Positions 35,806 to 44,182 of a DNA stretch of 64,000 bases are shown piece after piece; position 1 is the stretch's first letter; the number at the start of each line of letters is the position of its first letter. The notes under the pieces are model-generated. The model saw only the letters and a list, made by a program, of their open reading frames with translations. It was not told the origin of the DNA and searched no databases. A program made the position numbers and the translations under genes. Where the stretch lies: positions 62,001 to 126,000 of the forward strand of contig NZ_QJKB01000009.1 of the NCBI RefSeq assembly GCF_003201815.1, in the 5' to 3' direction. The DNA comes from Undibacterium pigrum (GTDB lineage Bacteria; Pseudomonadota; Gammaproteobacteria; Burkholderiales; Burkholderiaceae_D).

Positions 35806-36081
35806 ATGAAATCTGCTCAAATCGACCAAATACTGGTACTGCTGCGCCAGGGCGCGCATGAATTTTATTATTTCTGCCGCAAAGCTTTCATCGCCATGAT
35901 GGAATTACCGCTGCCACACTTGCTGGTGGTCTGCCTGGCCATCGCCATTGCCCTCATGATATTGCCATTGGCGCTGAGTATCTTTATCGCTTTCATGATC
36001 TTCAAACTCATCGTCATCTTGCTGGCAATCAATGTGAAAAAGAACCAGAAGCATGCAAGACAGTTACATGAAGAATCATAA
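35806..36081 (+). CDS. Small membrane protein
   Basis: 91 residues. An N-terminal amphipathic part (MKSAQIDQILVLLRQGAHEFYYF), a long hydrophobic pair of helices (about 38-75), then a basic tail. AGGGAAACC precedes the ATG. Similar short membrane proteins occur in many genomes; function unknown. Confidence 0.68.
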   Translation: MKSAQIDQILVLLRQGAHEFYYFCRKAFIAMMELPLPHLLVVCLAIAIALMILPLALSIFIAFMIFKLIVILLAINVKKNQKHARQLHEES

Positions 36082-36154
36082 AAAGTCCGACGCAAAATCT
36101 CACATACACTCTCAGGCAACGAAGCCTGAGAGTAAACTCAGCGGCAAGGCCTTG

Positions 36155-36718
36155 CTACAGCGATGTAGCCGCCCTGGCCGCCTGTTCATACAAGCCAGAC
36201 AAGACACGTAAAAAGCGCGCCAGCTCGCTTAATTCAAAGCTTTCAGTGCCATCGCCTGTCAGTGCAGATACCAGTACCTGTTCACGGATTTCCGAATAAC
36301 GCTGGCATACGTCGCGGCCCGCTTCATTGGTCGAATAAAGGATTTCCTTGCCGCGTTTTTCTGTCTGCACCAGCTTCAATGCCTGCAATTTTTTCAAGGA
36401 ATAATTGACGATATGGGTGTCTTCAATATTCAAAATGAAGGCGATATCTGCCAGCTTCTTTTCCCTCGCGCGGTGATTAATATGATGCAACACCAGCACG
36501 TCGGTGATGGTCATGTCCTTCATGCCCACCGCGGCCATGCACCTGACTGCCCAGCGGTTAAAGGCATTGCTGGCAATAATCATTCCGAACTCAAACTCAC
36601 TCAATTCTGAACTCCTGCCCTCAGCCAGATGGGAAGAGGAGACGATGGGTACTCTGGGTGTAGCACTGGATGCCGCAGGGCTTAATCCAGTTTTTTTGGC
36701 AGGTTTTGTCGTGGACAT
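36155..36718 (-). CDS. MarR-like winged-helix regulator
   Basis: 187 residues; a Ser/Pro-rich N-terminal leader of about 35, then a winged-helix domain (MTITDVLVLHHINHRAREKKLADIAFILNIEDTHIVNYSLKKLQALKLVQTEKRGKEILYSTNEAG). It lies directly downstream of the ABC/DUF1445 genes on the same strand and is a candidate regulator of the adjacent uptake locus (inference). Confidence 0.85.
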   Translation of the reverse strand: MSTTKPAKKTGLSPAASSATPRVPIVSSSHLAEGRSSELSEFEFGMIIASNAFNRWAVRCMAAVGMKDMTITDVLVLHHINHRAREKKLADIAFILNIEDTHIVNYSLKKLQALKLVQTEKRGKEILYSTNEAGRDVCQRYSEIREQVLVSALTGDGTESFELSELARFLRVLSGLYEQAARAATSL

Positions 36719-36813
36719 ATTGACTCTTTATAATTTAAATTGATTGAAAGACCAACAAAGTGCTTTATTTAATTTTATCTTCTTTGTGAAAAAAATCGGC
36801 CTTTTTGCATTAA

Positions 36814-36825
36814 TTTATCAATAAA
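36814..36825. promoter_or_regulatory. TTTATCAATAAA motif near the MarR-like promoter
   Basis: This differs by one base from TTTATCGATAAA in the palindrome of the TRAP-binding-protein promoter (43835-43854). It lies about 95 bases before the MarR-like start. Confidence 0.4.
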
Positions 36826-36862
36826 AAATCGACGTTCTGATCATTACGCACCTGATCCGGTA

Positions 36863-37681
36863 TCAGTTACACATATCATCAGTCAGTAAATCCGTCACAA
36901 ACATCTTGCCCGGCGCATGCGAAATGCAAAAAGGCAGCTTGCTGAGCTCAGCCACATATTGCGGCGTCACACCGCAAGCCCAGAAAACCGGTAACTCATC
37001 CTCAGCAATATCCACCGCATCACCATAGTCCGGCAAAGCCAGGTCGCGTATGCCCAGCGCCGCCGGGTTGCCTATGTGCACAGGTGCACCATGCACACGC
37101 GGATAACGTGCCGACACCTCTACAGCCCTGGCAATATCCCGGCTTTTGACTGGACGCATGCTCACCACCATATTGCCGCTGAAACGTCCTGCTGGTACAC
37201 AGGGTATGGAAGTGCGGTACATTGCCACATTTTTCTTTTGCTGGATATGACGCAAGGGTATGCCCGCTTCCACCAGGGCAGTTTCAAAAGAAAAACTGCA
37301 ACCCAGCAAAAAACTGACCAGGCCGTCTGGCCCGCAGGTATCCCAGATGTGTCTTATGTCGCTGACTTCCTTTTTCAACTGGCCATGTTCGTAAATGCGA
37401 TAAGCACCCAGGTCAGTGCGGATATCTGAGCCTGGTGCGCACTGCGCTTCAAACAAGCCAGCCTCCAGCACTTCCACCAGAGGGCAAGGCTTGGGGTTAC
37501 GCTGACAAAACAGCAAAAAATCAAAGGCATATTCCCTGGGCACGATCATCAGATTGGCCTGGACATGACCGCTGGCCAGCCCGGAGGTAGGCCCGCTGAA
37601 CTCCCCCGTGCGGCAAAGGCCACGCAATTTTTTTGCGCTGATTCTTGGATAGCTTTTTACATTGTTGTCGCCAGCCTGCAT
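36863..37681 (-). CDS. DUF1445 (putative hydro-lyase/D-glutamate cyclase family) protein
   Basis: The start at 37681 is chosen for its GGGAG ribosome site; 272 residues fit the family. Conserved family segments are RISAKKLRGLCRTGEFSGPTSGLASGHVQANLMIVP, FLLGCSFSFETALVEAGIPLRH and FWACGVTPQYV. DUF1445 members include the human mitochondrial D-glutamate cyclase DGLUCY, which turns D-glutamate into 5-oxo-D-proline. The same locus encodes a 5-oxoprolinase, so a D-glutamate/5-oxoproline route is inferred. It is translated right after the ABC ATPase. Confidence 0.87.
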   Translation of the reverse strand: MQAGDNNVKSYPRISAKKLRGLCRTGEFSGPTSGLASGHVQANLMIVPREYAFDFLLFCQRNPKPCPLVEVLEAGLFEAQCAPGSDIRTDLGAYRIYEHGQLKKEVSDIRHIWDTCGPDGLVSFLLGCSFSFETALVEAGIPLRHIQQKKNVAMYRTSIPCVPAGRFSGNMVVSMRPVKSRDIARAVEVSARYPRVHGAPVHIGNPAALGIRDLALPDYGDAVDIAEDELPVFWACGVTPQYVAELSKLPFCISHAPGKMFVTDLLTDDMCN

Positions 37682-37682
37682 A

Positions 37683-38390
37683 TCAGACTCCCAGATAGGC
37701 TTTTTTGACATCTTCATTATTCAGCAAGTCTTGCCCCGTGCCTTGCATGACAATGCGGCCTGTCTGTATCACATAACCATGATGGGCAATCGCCAGCGCC
37801 TTGTGCAGGTTTTGCTCGACCAGCAATATCGACATACCCTGCTGATTGATCAGTTGTATGGTGTCAAGCACCTTGGTGACAAACTTGGGAGCAATACCCC
37901 AGGAAGGCTCATCCAGCAAGAGCATCTTGGGCTTGGCCATCAAGCCCCGCCCTATCGCCAGCATTTGCTGCTCGCCACCACTCATGGTGCCTGCGAGCTG
38001 ATAACGCCTTTCCTTGAGGATGGGGAATAAGCTGTACATGGTATCGATGGATTCAGCCACTTCGTTTTCATCTTTGCGAGTGTAGGCACCCAGTTGCAGA
38101 TTTCTTTCCACCGTCAGGCGGGCAAAGATGCGTCGCCCTTCCGGCACCAGCGAAAGCCCCAGGCCAACTCGTTTGCAGGCCGGGGTTTTATCCAGTGGCT
38201 TGCCATCGAATACGATCTGGCCTGCATCTGCCGCATTCAAGCCGGCGATTGCCCGCAAGGTAGTGGATTTGCCATTGCCATTACCGCCGACCAGGGCAAC
38301 GATTTTGCCCTTCTCTACATCGATATCGACTTTTGACAAGGCCAGCACACCGTCATAACTGACTCTCAAATTTCTTACTTGCAGCATCAT
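37683..38390 (-). CDS. Branched-chain-type ABC transporter ATP-binding protein (LivF-like)
   Basis: 235 residues. Walker A GGNGNGKST, ABC signature TMSGGEQQML and Walker B LLLDEP. LivF-like position and length; it powers import of the substrate carried by the adjacent binding protein. The start overlaps the LivG-like stop by four bases. Confidence 0.93.
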   Translation of the reverse strand: MMLQVRNLRVSYDGVLALSKVDIDVEKGKIVALVGGNGNGKSTTLRAIAGLNAADAGQIVFDGKPLDKTPACKRVGLGLSLVPEGRRIFARLTVERNLQLGAYTRKDENEVAESIDTMYSLFPILKERRYQLAGTMSGGEQQMLAIGRGLMAKPKMLLLDEPSWGIAPKFVTKVLDTIQLINQQGMSILLVEQNLHKALAIAHHGYVIQTGRIVMQGTGQDLLNNEDVKKAYLGV

Positions 38391-39100
38391 TCATCTCCCA
38401 GATAAGCAGCGATCACTTTGGGATCTCTGGATACTTGTTCAGGACTGCCTTCGGCGATCTTCTTGCCGTAATCGAGCACGACGATGGCATCAGCAATGGG
38501 CATGATGCCTTCGAGCACATGCTCAACGATAAGGCAGGAAATACCTTCTTCACGGATTTTCAGGACCACATCGACAGTCTCCCTGACTTCTGTCGGGTTC
38601 AGGCCAGCCATGACTTCATCCATCAATAGCAGACGCGGCTTGACTGCCAGTGCGCGTGCTACCGCAAGACGACGTTGCTCGCTGATGGTCATGCTGCCTG
38701 CTGGCTTGTCCCTGAATTGGCCGAGGTTGACAAAGCTCAGCAGCCTGGCAGCACTCTGTCTCGCATCGCCGACATTCTTGTTGATCAAAAAAGCACCGAC
38801 CATGACGTTTTCCAGCGCTGTCATGCTGGTGAAAGTACGTGCAACCTGAAAGGTACGGCCTATGCCGGCACGCGCACATTGCTCGGGGCTCATGCCGGAT
38901 ACCTTGATGTCATTCATCCAGATTTCACCAGTAGTCGGTGGCGCATAACCAGCGATGCAATTGAACATGGTGGTCTTGCCTGCACCGTTCGGGCCTATCA
39001 GGCCGACGATCTTGCCTGCGCCCACTTCAAATGAGACATCCTGGTTGGCGGTGATGCCGCCAAAGCGTTTGCTGACGCTCTCTACTCGCAACAAGCTCAT
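38387..39100 (-). CDS. Branched-chain-type ABC transporter ATP-binding protein (LivG-like)
   Basis: 237 residues. Walker A GPNGAGKTT; the expected signature position reads MTISEQRRLAVARAL, with TISEQ where LSGGQ is normally found, as is common in LivG-like subunits; Walker B LLLMDEVMAGLNP. Overlaps both neighbours by four bases (ATGA). Confidence 0.93.
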   Translation of the reverse strand: MSLLRVESVSKRFGGITANQDVSFEVGAGKIVGLIGPNGAGKTTMFNCIAGYAPPTTGEIWMNDIKVSGMSPEQCARAGIGRTFQVARTFTSMTALENVMVGAFLINKNVGDARQSAARLLSFVNLGQFRDKPAGSMTISEQRRLAVARALAVKPRLLLMDEVMAGLNPTEVRETVDVVLKIREEGISCLIVEHVLEGIMPIADAIVVLDYGKKIAEGSPEQVSRDPKVIAAYLGDE

Positions 39101-40167
39101 GCTGCCTCCCTTTTTGCCTCTTGTACGTCTTGTTCTTTTTGTGCCTTGACAGCTTTTCTGCGCGCAAAGAATTGCTTGATCCAGCCCATCACACCTGTCG
39201 GGTAATACACCGCGATCACCACAATCAATGCCGCATAGATGACCAGGTCAGTACCGCGGCCAGAGCCACCAAACAGGGCGCGCGTACCTTCTTCTATGAA
39301 AGTCAAAACACCTGCGCCTATGACCGGCCCCAGCAATGTACCTACCCCACCGAGTATGGAAACCAGTGCCATCTTGATCGACAGGCCGGTATGCAGGACT
39401 GAACCCGGGTCTATATACAGTTCCTTCTGCGCATACAGACTGCCACCGATGGCCGTAAAAAAGCTACTGACCGCAAAGGCAATTTGCTTGTAACGGCTGA
39501 GGTTGATACCCAGGCTGCGCGCTGCATCTGGCTCATCCTTGATGGCGCGGAAGTAATAACCCAGATAGCTGTGTTCTATCCAGTAATTCACCGCCAGCGT
39601 CAGCAGCAAAAGACCGAGGGCAATGTAGTAATACGGTGCCTTGTCGGTAAATATCATGCTGCCCCATCCTTGCTGGTCCATGGGCAGGGTCAGGCCAACA
39701 GCAGCACCAGCATATTCCCAGTTGGTGAAAATAATCTGGATGATTTCAGCCACCGCAATGGTTGCCATGCCAAAGTAATGGCCGTTGAGGCGAAAGCATG
39801 ACCAGCCTATGATGAGGCTGATTGCTGCTGACAATATGCCACCGCATAACATGGCCACCCAGGCGTTGAAACCCCATTGTGTCAGCAACAATGTCGAGGT
39901 ATATGCGCCGAGACCGTAAAAGGCGACATGCCCCAGCGAAACCTGGCCTGCATAGCCACCGACGATATTCCAGGCTACGCCCAGTTGTGCTGCCATCAAA
40001 ATCAATATCGCCAGATTTTGATGCGAAGGGTCTTTGACCACCACAGGCACCAGCAATGCAGCAAGCACGCACAGGGCCAGCAGTATGTATTTGACCGAAG
40101 AATTGCCATGTGAATCTGGCGCCAGCAACTCATGCGCCGAGATCACGGTTTTGTCTTGTATGTTCAT
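39097..40167 (-). CDS. Branched-chain-type ABC transporter permease (LivM-like)
   Basis: 356 residues, about ten hydrophobic helices; carries the ABC-contact loop YFRAIKDEPDAARSLGINLSRYKQIAFAVSSF typical of LivM. Charged C-terminal tail (RRKAVKAQKEQDVQEAKREA). Confidence 0.92.
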   Translation of the reverse strand: MNIQDKTVISAHELLAPDSHGNSSVKYILLALCVLAALLVPVVVKDPSHQNLAILILMAAQLGVAWNIVGGYAGQVSLGHVAFYGLGAYTSTLLLTQWGFNAWVAMLCGGILSAAISLIIGWSCFRLNGHYFGMATIAVAEIIQIIFTNWEYAGAAVGLTLPMDQQGWGSMIFTDKAPYYYIALGLLLLTLAVNYWIEHSYLGYYFRAIKDEPDAARSLGINLSRYKQIAFAVSSFFTAIGGSLYAQKELYIDPGSVLHTGLSIKMALVSILGGVGTLLGPVIGAGVLTFIEEGTRALFGGSGRGTDLVIYAALIVVIAVYYPTGVMGWIKQFFARRKAVKAQKEQDVQEAKREAA

Positions 40168-40187
40168 TTTGTACCTTCTCTTCTACG

Positions 40188-41054
40188 CTATTGCTTACCC
40201 ATCAGTCCTTGCGGACGGAACATCAACACCGCCAGGAACAAGCCAAGCACCAGGGCCAATTTATATTGCGGCCCTATCAGGAAACCGCCCATGACTTCGA
40301 TGACACCGACGATGATTCCAGCGAACAAAGCACCAATCACGCTACCGAAACCACCTAGGTTCACGACAACGAAAGCAATCAGGATGAAGTTCGCCCCCAC
40401 TTCAGGGAAGATGGGAAAAAAGGTAGACAACAGTGCACCCGCCACACCGGCGCAGGCAGCACCTATGCCCCAGGCCATGGCAAACATTTTTTGTGAGTCT
40501 ATGCCCATCAGCTGTGCCGCCTCTTTGTCAGCAGCAGTGGCCTCAAGTGCAGCACCAGCTCGAGTCTTGGTGAGGAAGAGGTAGATGCCCATGGTCACCA
40601 GAATCGCACCAACACCTGCAGTCACCTGTGGCATACCCACCTGTATACCGAATACCTGTACCGCACCGGAGACAATGGAATGATCAACCGTCCTGAAATC
40701 TGGCTTCCAGAAAAATTGTGCCAGGCCACGGAACAACATCATCAAACCGAAAGTGGTAAAAATCTGCGACAGCATAGGTGCATTGGTGATTTTCTTGATG
40801 ATGAGCTTGTACAACAGCGTGCCCAGCGCAAACAAGAACAGTGCCGTTAATGGCAGGGTAAACATGGGGTCCAATGCAAACAGCGAGTACATCCAGAAAC
40901 TGGAATACATGCCGAACATCAGAAATTCACCATGAGAAAAATTGACGATATCCATGACACCAAAGATCAGCGTCAAACCTATCGCCACCAGCGCATAGAT
41001 CAAACCGATCAAGATCCCGGATGCCAGAGTTTGAATAATAATTTCAAGGGACAT
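40188..41054 (-). CDS. Branched-chain-type ABC transporter permease (LivH-like)
   Basis: 288 residues, eight hydrophobic helices; LivH signature GLIYALVAIGLTLIFGVMDIVNFSHGEFLMFG near the start and the loop LEATAADKEAAQLMGIDSQKMFAMAWGIGAACAG. GGAGAAA precedes the ATG. Confidence 0.93.
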   Translation of the reverse strand: MSLEIIIQTLASGILIGLIYALVAIGLTLIFGVMDIVNFSHGEFLMFGMYSSFWMYSLFALDPMFTLPLTALFLFALGTLLYKLIIKKITNAPMLSQIFTTFGLMMLFRGLAQFFWKPDFRTVDHSIVSGAVQVFGIQVGMPQVTAGVGAILVTMGIYLFLTKTRAGAALEATAADKEAAQLMGIDSQKMFAMAWGIGAACAGVAGALLSTFFPIFPEVGANFILIAFVVVNLGGFGSVIGALFAGIIVGVIEVMGGFLIGPQYKLALVLGLFLAVLMFRPQGLMGKQ

Positions 41055-41172
41055 TTTCTCCTCGCACTTCCTATATGTATATCCGGCGTCAGGTTTCGCC
41101 AGATATTTTTTTCTGAGTTTCTAACTTGCCCGATCAAAAACGGGCAAGCGTGCTTCATGTTTTGTTGATTTT

Positions 41173-41329
41173 TTAGAACGTGTTTACGATCTGTAGCGAG
41201 CGAGCGTCAGCGGGGTCAGGGTGATAAAAACGCAGCGCAAAAAGCGGAATGTACTTAAGTACATGAGCATTTTGAGCAGCACATGAGCCCCGATCACGCT
41301 TGCGCAGTAAGATCGTAGACACGTTCTTA
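41173..41329. mobile_element. 157-bp MITE/REP-like element between binding-protein and permease genes
   Basis: TTAGAACGTGTTTACGATCT (41173-41192) and the inverse at 41310-41329 agree at 18 of 20 positions. The centre holds a perfect 16-bp palindrome (ATGTACTTAAGTACAT, 41249-41264). The right-hand repeat ends in the TAA stop codon of the binding-protein gene (41327-41329). It has no coding capacity and may attenuate read-through into the permease genes. Confidence 0.7.
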
Positions 41330-42604
41330 TTTGCGTTGATCCCACTTAGGCATAGGCCACACCACATCTTTAGTCGCCAGATCAAAAGGCCATACTGTGT
41401 TGTACTTGCCATCAATGATCTGCACCAAGATGCCGGAACCCAAAACGTTCTGGCCATGCTCATCAAACTTAATGCCTTTCCACGGCATGATGAGTTTATT
41501 GGCGGGGATATTTGTTTCTACCAGGGCTTTACGAATTGCTTCTGGCTCGGTAGAAGCGGCACGGTTGATGGCATCAACCAGGGTCATCAAGCCAGTAAAA
41601 GTGCGGGAAGAGTTGCCAGTAAAGTCAGCCTTGTATTTGCTGTTATACAAATCATTGACTTGCTTGATCAGCGGGTTATTTTTTGCCAGATCAGGTGACC
41701 AAACTTCGCGGGTGATGACGTAGTCAGCATCCTTGCCCAGGGTGCGGCGGAATTCCGTGTCAGTAAATCCTGCATTGTTCGCCAGGATCATCTCAGGTGA
41801 AAAGCCCAGTTCCTTATAGGTTTTCATGGACATGATGGCGTCACCCAGATAAGAAGACTGCATGACGACTTGCGGGTTGGCTGACTTCAATTGCTGTACT
41901 TCAGAAGTCAGCTGTGTGCTCTTGGCTGGATAGACGATGGTCTTCACCAGGTTATAGCCTTTTTCTGCTGCCAGCTTGGTTTCCAGCTTGGTGGTTTCAT
42001 TACCCCATAAAGTGTTTTCATTGAAGGTGGCCAGTTGCTTGACCTTGATGCCTTTTTTGGCTTCGAGTTCTTTGAAAAAATCAAAGAAGTTATGGACAAA
42101 CAAATCATCATGCGCCGTCGTGCGGAAGAACCATTTAAAGCCACGCTGCGTCAAAGTTGAAGATGATGATTCAGGGTTCACATAGGGGATCTTGTATTTT
42201 TCTGCGACCTGGCTGGAAGTCGCTGTCACATTGCTGAAGTAGGCACCGACGATGGCAACCACTTTTTCCTGAGTAATCAGTCGCTCGGTTTCTGTCGCGC
42301 CAATTTGCGGATTACCCTGATGATCAGCAAATACCAGCTTGATTTTTGCCCCCTTCAGATTAGGCAAACCACCGCCAGCAGAAAATGGCAGATTAGGTAC
42401 AGTTTTAGCTCCGTTGTTGACGATGTCAGCAGCCAATTCCAGCGCATTTTTCATTTCACTGCCTGATGAAGCAGCAGCACCAGACAATGGATAGATAACG
42501 CCTATCTTGATTTCTTGCTGCGCATAGGCAGAGTAGCAAAAACTCAGACCCAGGCTGACAAGCAAGCCAGCACGGACAATTTTTTTGATGGTATTTGTAA
42601 ACAT
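41327..42604 (-). CDS. Periplasmic binding protein of the branched-chain-type ABC importer (LivK-like)
   Basis: 425 residues from the ATG 42604 with GGAG upstream (an ATG five codons earlier lacks one). Signal peptide ends ...CYSAYA. The body is the type I periplasmic fold: EIKIGVIYPLSGAAASSGSEMKNALELAADIVN, IVGAYFSNVTATSSQVAEKYKIPYVNPESSSSTLTQRG. The ligand is not told by sequence; neighbours point to an acidic amino acid or pyroglutamate-like compound. Its gene precedes the permeases, separated by the MITE. Confidence 0.9.
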   Translation of the reverse strand: MFTNTIKKIVRAGLLVSLGLSFCYSAYAQQEIKIGVIYPLSGAAASSGSEMKNALELAADIVNNGAKTVPNLPFSAGGGLPNLKGAKIKLVFADHQGNPQIGATETERLITQEKVVAIVGAYFSNVTATSSQVAEKYKIPYVNPESSSSTLTQRGFKWFFRTTAHDDLFVHNFFDFFKELEAKKGIKVKQLATFNENTLWGNETTKLETKLAAEKGYNLVKTIVYPAKSTQLTSEVQQLKSANPQVVMQSSYLGDAIMSMKTYKELGFSPEMILANNAGFTDTEFRRTLGKDADYVITREVWSPDLAKNNPLIKQVNDLYNSKYKADFTGNSSRTFTGLMTLVDAINRAASTEPEAIRKALVETNIPANKLIMPWKGIKFDEHGQNVLGSGILVQIIDGKYNTVWPFDLATKDVVWPMPKWDQRK

Positions 42605-42733
42605 TATTAAACGCTCCAATTTAATTAAATGTCAGCCCTCTGTAATTACTTTGATGAGAGCCGTTTCCTGACTACCTGTTTTCTGACTTCTTAACTTCGT
42701 GATTTTCTACTTCTGCCCTTGCCAGCCAAGGAT

Positions 42734-43804
42734 TTACTTCATCGACCTTTCAGTCGTGTATTTCAATAAAATCGCTACCTCTTCATTACTTGCGGTTTTC
42801 AGCCATTCCCTGACAAATTGTTCGCCCAGCCTGTCGAGGTTATTTCTTAATAGCGCATCTACCCTGTCAACCTTGATCTTGTTATTGCGTAGCTGGTTTT
42901 CAAAACCGGCATCACTATCGCGACTCATAGCCCAGCCACGTTTCTCTGCTGCCTGGGCTGCGTCCATCATTTTCTTTTGCGCTTCTGCATCCAGCCTGGA
43001 AAACACTTTCTGGCTAATGAAGACGATATTTTTTGGTATCCATGCATGAGCCTGGTAGTAGTACGTCATCTTGCTCCAGGCTTTGGTTTCCACCCCGGTC
43101 CAGCTTGAGGTAATCATCACATCAAGCTTGTCGCTGGCAATGGCTTTTTCCAGGTCTATCACTTGCACTGGTACTGCAGTCGCCATCGACAATTCAGCGA
43201 TACGTTCACTGGCGGGGTTATAGCTGCGCATACGCATGCCCTTGAAATCTGCCAATGAACTCAGCGGCTTTTTCGAATACAAATTCTGTGGTGGCCAGGG
43301 TACGGAATACAGCAATTTCAAACCACGCTTGGCCAGCGCCTTCTCTACTTCTGCTCTAGATGCCTGCCAAAGCTGATGCGCATCTTCATAACCCCTGACA
43401 GTGAATGGCAAAGAATCCAGGCCAAACACTGGTATCTCTTTAGCGAGGCTGGACATGATGACTTCACCAGCCTCGGCTTTTTCATTGACCACGCCAGAAA
43501 ATATCTCTGCCGGCTTTAATAAGCTACCAGCAGCAAACACTTTCATCTTTACCTGACCATTGGTGGCACTAGTGGCACTTGCCACTTCATTTGCGAACTG
43601 TTGCAAATTCATGGTCTGAAAATTATCTGCGGCGTAGGCTGTGGCAATGCGTATATCCACAGTCTCTGCATATACATTCACTGTAAATGCCATCGCCGAT
43701 GTGCTAGCCAGCATGCAAAAACCAACAAATCGTCTACGAGAATACGCAGATAAATGAGTAGATAAGCGGGAGAAACTCAGCTTGCCTTGAATTGATTCCA
43801 ACAT
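42734..43804 (-). CDS. Orphan DctP-type TRAP solute-binding protein
   Basis: 356 residues; a long N-terminal region with a twin-arginine-like SRRRFVGFCMLASTSAMAF signal, then the DctP fold (RIATAYAADNFQTMNLQQFANEV, FKGMRMRSYNPASERIAELS, VDVMITSSWTGVETKAWS-like segment). TRAP binding proteins deliver organic acids to DctQM permeases, which are not in the window. It is transcribed away from the 5-oxoprolinase, under a region with a 20-bp palindrome. Confidence 0.9.
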   Translation of the reverse strand: MLESIQGKLSFSRLSTHLSAYSRRRFVGFCMLASTSAMAFTVNVYAETVDIRIATAYAADNFQTMNLQQFANEVASATSATNGQVKMKVFAAGSLLKPAEIFSGVVNEKAEAGEVIMSSLAKEIPVFGLDSLPFTVRGYEDAHQLWQASRAEVEKALAKRGLKLLYSVPWPPQNLYSKKPLSSLADFKGMRMRSYNPASERIAELSMATAVPVQVIDLEKAIASDKLDVMITSSWTGVETKAWSKMTYYYQAHAWIPKNIVFISQKVFSRLDAEAQKKMMDAAQAAEKRGWAMSRDSDAGFENQLRNNKIKVDRVDALLRNNLDRLGEQFVREWLKTASNEEVAILLKYTTERSMK

Positions 43805-43834
43805 TATTTACCCTTTCAATAGATCACATCGTAA

Positions 43835-43854
43835 ACGTTTTATCGATAAAACGT
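43835..43854. promoter_or_regulatory. Perfect 20-bp palindrome in the promoter region of the TRAP binding protein
   Basis: ACGT-TTTATCGATAAA-ACGT is a perfect palindrome 31 bases before the start codon and is a likely operator of a dimeric regulator. Related motifs occur near the MarR-like gene and the porin gene. Confidence 0.65.
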
Positions 43855-44182
43855 CAATAAAATATCTTACATTTAATCTGATTAACTACTACAATATCAT
43901 CAAAGGAAAAATCCACAAGATGTTTATAAAATTTTTTTCCTCATAGTGAACATGCAGCATAAAACTGCACCACGCTGTAGCGGCGATGCACAGGAATAGT
44001 GAACTTTTTTGCTTTTTTAATATTGGATATCCATTGCATCTGAACATCCGGGGCGTAAGCTGCAAACAAATTACTGTCTGATTTTTGACACAAAATTTGC
44101 AGCCCGGGATAAAAATGGCTCCAGACCAGGACAAGACTTTGCCGTGTGACGGCAACATCTCTTTAAGAAAGGTGGTTGCAAA
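43855..44182. other. Divergent intergenic region before the 5-oxoprolinase
   Basis: No gene is seen. GCTGCAAA (44059-44066) and TTTGCAGC (44096-44103) form an inverted repeat about 80 bases before the oxoprolinase start. ATAGTGAAC occurs at 43943-43951 and 43996-44004. Confidence 0.45.

Noticed and set aside
41125..41148. CTTGCCCG / CGGGCAAG hairpin considered as a terminator before the permease genes
   Set aside because: No T-tract follows on the minus strand and the genes look co-transcribed; it may be only a processing hairpin.
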